From assembly GCA_964572065.1 (NCBI GenBank), contig CAZNER010000090.1, positions 1 through 7,593 on the forward strand: a DNA stretch of 7,593 nt. Direction: 5' to 3'. Below the pieces are notes generated by a model that saw only the letters and a program-made list of their open reading frames with translations, was not told the origin of the DNA and did not search any database. The position numbers and the translations under genes were made by a program. This document shows positions 7,447 through 7,593 of this stretch, piece after piece (position 1 is the first letter of the stretch; the number at the start of each line of letters is the position of its first letter). Source of the stretch: CAZNER01 sp964572065 (GTDB lineage: Bacteria; Patescibacteriota; Dojkabacteria; JAHIVN01).

Positions 7447-7593
7447 AAGTTTTTATGTTACCCAACAATATAATGAAATAGAGGCATAAAGATACCCAGT
7501 GATATACTTATTATAGTAAAGAATTTTATTGTTTTGCTGCCCCAAGTTTATCTATATAAAAGGTATCAGTTTATATATAATTAAGTCAAGAAA
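7447..7593 (-). promoter_or_regulatory. AT-rich leader and probable promoter region of the RNR operon
   Basis: This gene-free stretch lies upstream of the first RNR gene. On the - strand it contains a TATAAT hexamer (7510-7515), which would give a leader of about 55-60 bases, but no convincing -35 element is correctly spaced from it. Further upstream are a TTGACT hexamer (7584-7589) and two TATATA-rich segments. The two segments form an imperfect direct repeat (7545-7559 and 7568-7580). These could be bacterial promoter elements or archaeal TATA boxes; the lineage is unknown, so I cannot choose. No NrdR-box pair was recognised, and no cobalamin riboswitch is apparent, although the leader is too short in this window to exclude one further upstream. 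Confidence 0.3.

Noticed and set aside
7447..7593. Cobalamin riboswitch upstream of the B12-dependent RNR
   Set aside because: The visible leader is too short and AT-rich, and I could not find the conserved B12-box or a convincing paired structure.

Overview
The window is AT-rich (roughly 30% GC by eye) and almost fully coding. It holds the 3' end of a gene on the + strand (1-276) and a block of three genes on the - strand, reading from 7446 down to 279. A class II (adenosylcobalamin-dependent) ribonucleotide reductase of the NrdJ type, Lys/Asn/Ile-rich proteins, the standard genetic code, very short spacers and no visible Shine-Dalgarno sequences suggest a streamlined uncultured prokaryote. 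Patescibacteria/CPR or a DPANN archaeon would fit, but nothing here fixes the lineage. I saw no transposase, integrase, structural phage gene, tRNA, rRNA or CRISPR array.

Layout in the direction of transcription of the - strand block: (1) about 147 bases of AT-rich leader, 7447-7593, probably holding the promoter; (2) a 581-residue stand-alone class II RNR catalytic barrel, 5701-7446; (3) a 205-residue P-loop nucleotide-kinase-like protein, 5058-5675, whose Walker A motif lacks the usual Ser/Thr; (4) a 1585-residue fusion, 279-5036. The fusion reads RNR barrel, degenerate ITPase/HAM1 (RdgB)-like domain, second RNR barrel, TSCPD domain, charged linker, and zinc ribbon with the C-terminal redox cysteine pair. 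The spacers are 25 and 21 bases, so this looks like one operon. A Hanks-type Ser/Thr protein kinase C-lobe (1-276) converges on its 3' end with only two bases between the two coding regions.

All three RNR barrels keep the class II active-site set: N-x-C-x-E with the thiyl-radical Cys, the redox Cys eleven residues later, and its N-terminal Cys partner. Only the last barrel is followed by the TSCPD/zinc-ribbon tail that normally re-reduces the active site. The operon therefore encodes three apparently competent catalytic barrels but one visible redox tail. The barrels are interleaved with two nucleotide-handling modules (kinase-like and ITPase-like) that each lack key catalytic residues. The most interesting reading, which is inference, is a multi-barrel deoxynucleotide-producing complex in which former nucleotide enzymes serve as scaffolding or nucleotide-sensing modules.
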